Shown: piece after piece, positions 63,632 through 64,000 of the stretch
How positions within the stretch are numbered: position 1 is the first letter of the stretch
Layout of the letters: each line of letters begins with the position of its first letter
DNA from: Lytechinus pictus
Lineage: Eukaryota > Echinodermata > Echinoidea > Temnopleuroida > Toxopneustidae
Length of the DNA: 64,000 nucleotides
NCBI RefSeq assembly: GCF_037042905.1
Contig: NC_087254.1
Span: 23,661,103 to 23,725,102 of the forward strand
Direction: 5' to 3'
Made by a program: the position numbers and the translations under genes
Notes under the pieces: model-generated
The model's database searches: none
What the model saw: the letters and a program-made list of their open reading frames with translations, nothing else
What the model was told of the DNA's origin: nothing

Positions 63632-64000
63632 CTGTAAACGCTGTTATTTTCGCGGGATTAATTTTTCGCGCTTGGCGGCTTCAAAACATATTCGCAGGTT
63701 CTTGAATTCGCGCTGCACACTCCATAATCACAAAGTCACTTCCTTCTTCACCATCTGTGAATGGTTTTAATATAAATTTCAGCGACGAAATTGTATTTTC
63801 TGATCATAATTCTAGCTCTAAACATCGTAATTCAGCATTGTTTTGATCCAATCATGAGCTTTTGTGACATTTAGCGCAACCTTTCTTTACGGGGCGGACA
63901 TAGGGGAAGGCAAAACGGAGGCGCCGCTTACCTGATATAGACGGCCACGCACTGGGTAAGGACCGGGGGGATTACGGCTATTCAAAGTGCATGGGATCAT
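63632..64000. repeat. Left end of a CpG-marked repeat, cut by the window edge
   Basis: TACTGTAAACGCTGTTATTT followed by TTCGCG boxes (ATTTTTCGCG; ATTCGCGC) looks like one end of a MITE whose other end is beyond the window. Confidence 0.35.

Overview
This is nuclear DNA from an animal, not from a prokaryote or a virus. It is AT-rich and carries spliced genes with GT-AG introns of about 0.3 to 15 kb, and most of the space between exons is old transposon sequence. The four genes have clear deuterostome-like orthologues. The repeats (TTAA-flanked fold-back MITEs, a tRNA-headed SINE resembling the sea urchin SURF1 type, and a DR1-bearing tandem repeat) look to me like an echinoid such as Strongylocentrotus or Lytechinus. 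That identification rests on memory of repeat families and was not tested by a search.

Layout. (1) 1736-11183, minus: PSMD10/gankyrin, six coding exons, 220 residues. (2) 20941-22885, plus: SNU13 (NHP2L1/15.5K), three exons, with a probable ATG-only first exon at 15969-15971. (3) 31462-37542, minus: MOSMO (modulator of Smoothened), three exons, 173 residues. (4) 42937-63422, plus: KCTD5-like (KCTD2/5/17 family) BTB protein, five exons; the last coding exon lies beyond the window. PSMD10 and SNU13 are divergent, SNU13 and MOSMO convergent, MOSMO and KCTD5 divergent. Every exon junction was read by hand and the frames close exactly. The genes belong to different processes: proteasome assembly, spliceosome/snoRNP, Hedgehog signalling, and cullin-3 ubiquitin ligase adaptor/G-protein control.

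Mobile DNA. There are three degenerate non-LTR retrotransposon fragments (13977-15580 minus; 17206-18350 minus; 37925-40530 plus), several families of TTAA-flanked fold-back MITEs, a hAT-like element with an 8-bp target duplication (55716-57552), a small hAT-like MITE just after the MOSMO stop codon, and two copies of a 445-bp element each flanked by its own 8-9 bp direct repeat (36730-37178 and 48406-48849). There are also a 700-bp element with a 5-bp duplication (58539-59238), tRNA-derived SINEs, and two tandem arrays carrying nuclear-receptor-like half sites (48860-49538, 51755-52728). Several insertions are nested, which gives direct proof of target sites and relative ages.

No undescribed multi-gene system was found. 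The least explained item is a 2.1-kb terminal-inverted-repeat element in the first PSMD10 intron (4573-6716) that holds about a dozen copies of a quasi-palindrome, TGTCCCGTACGACACA.
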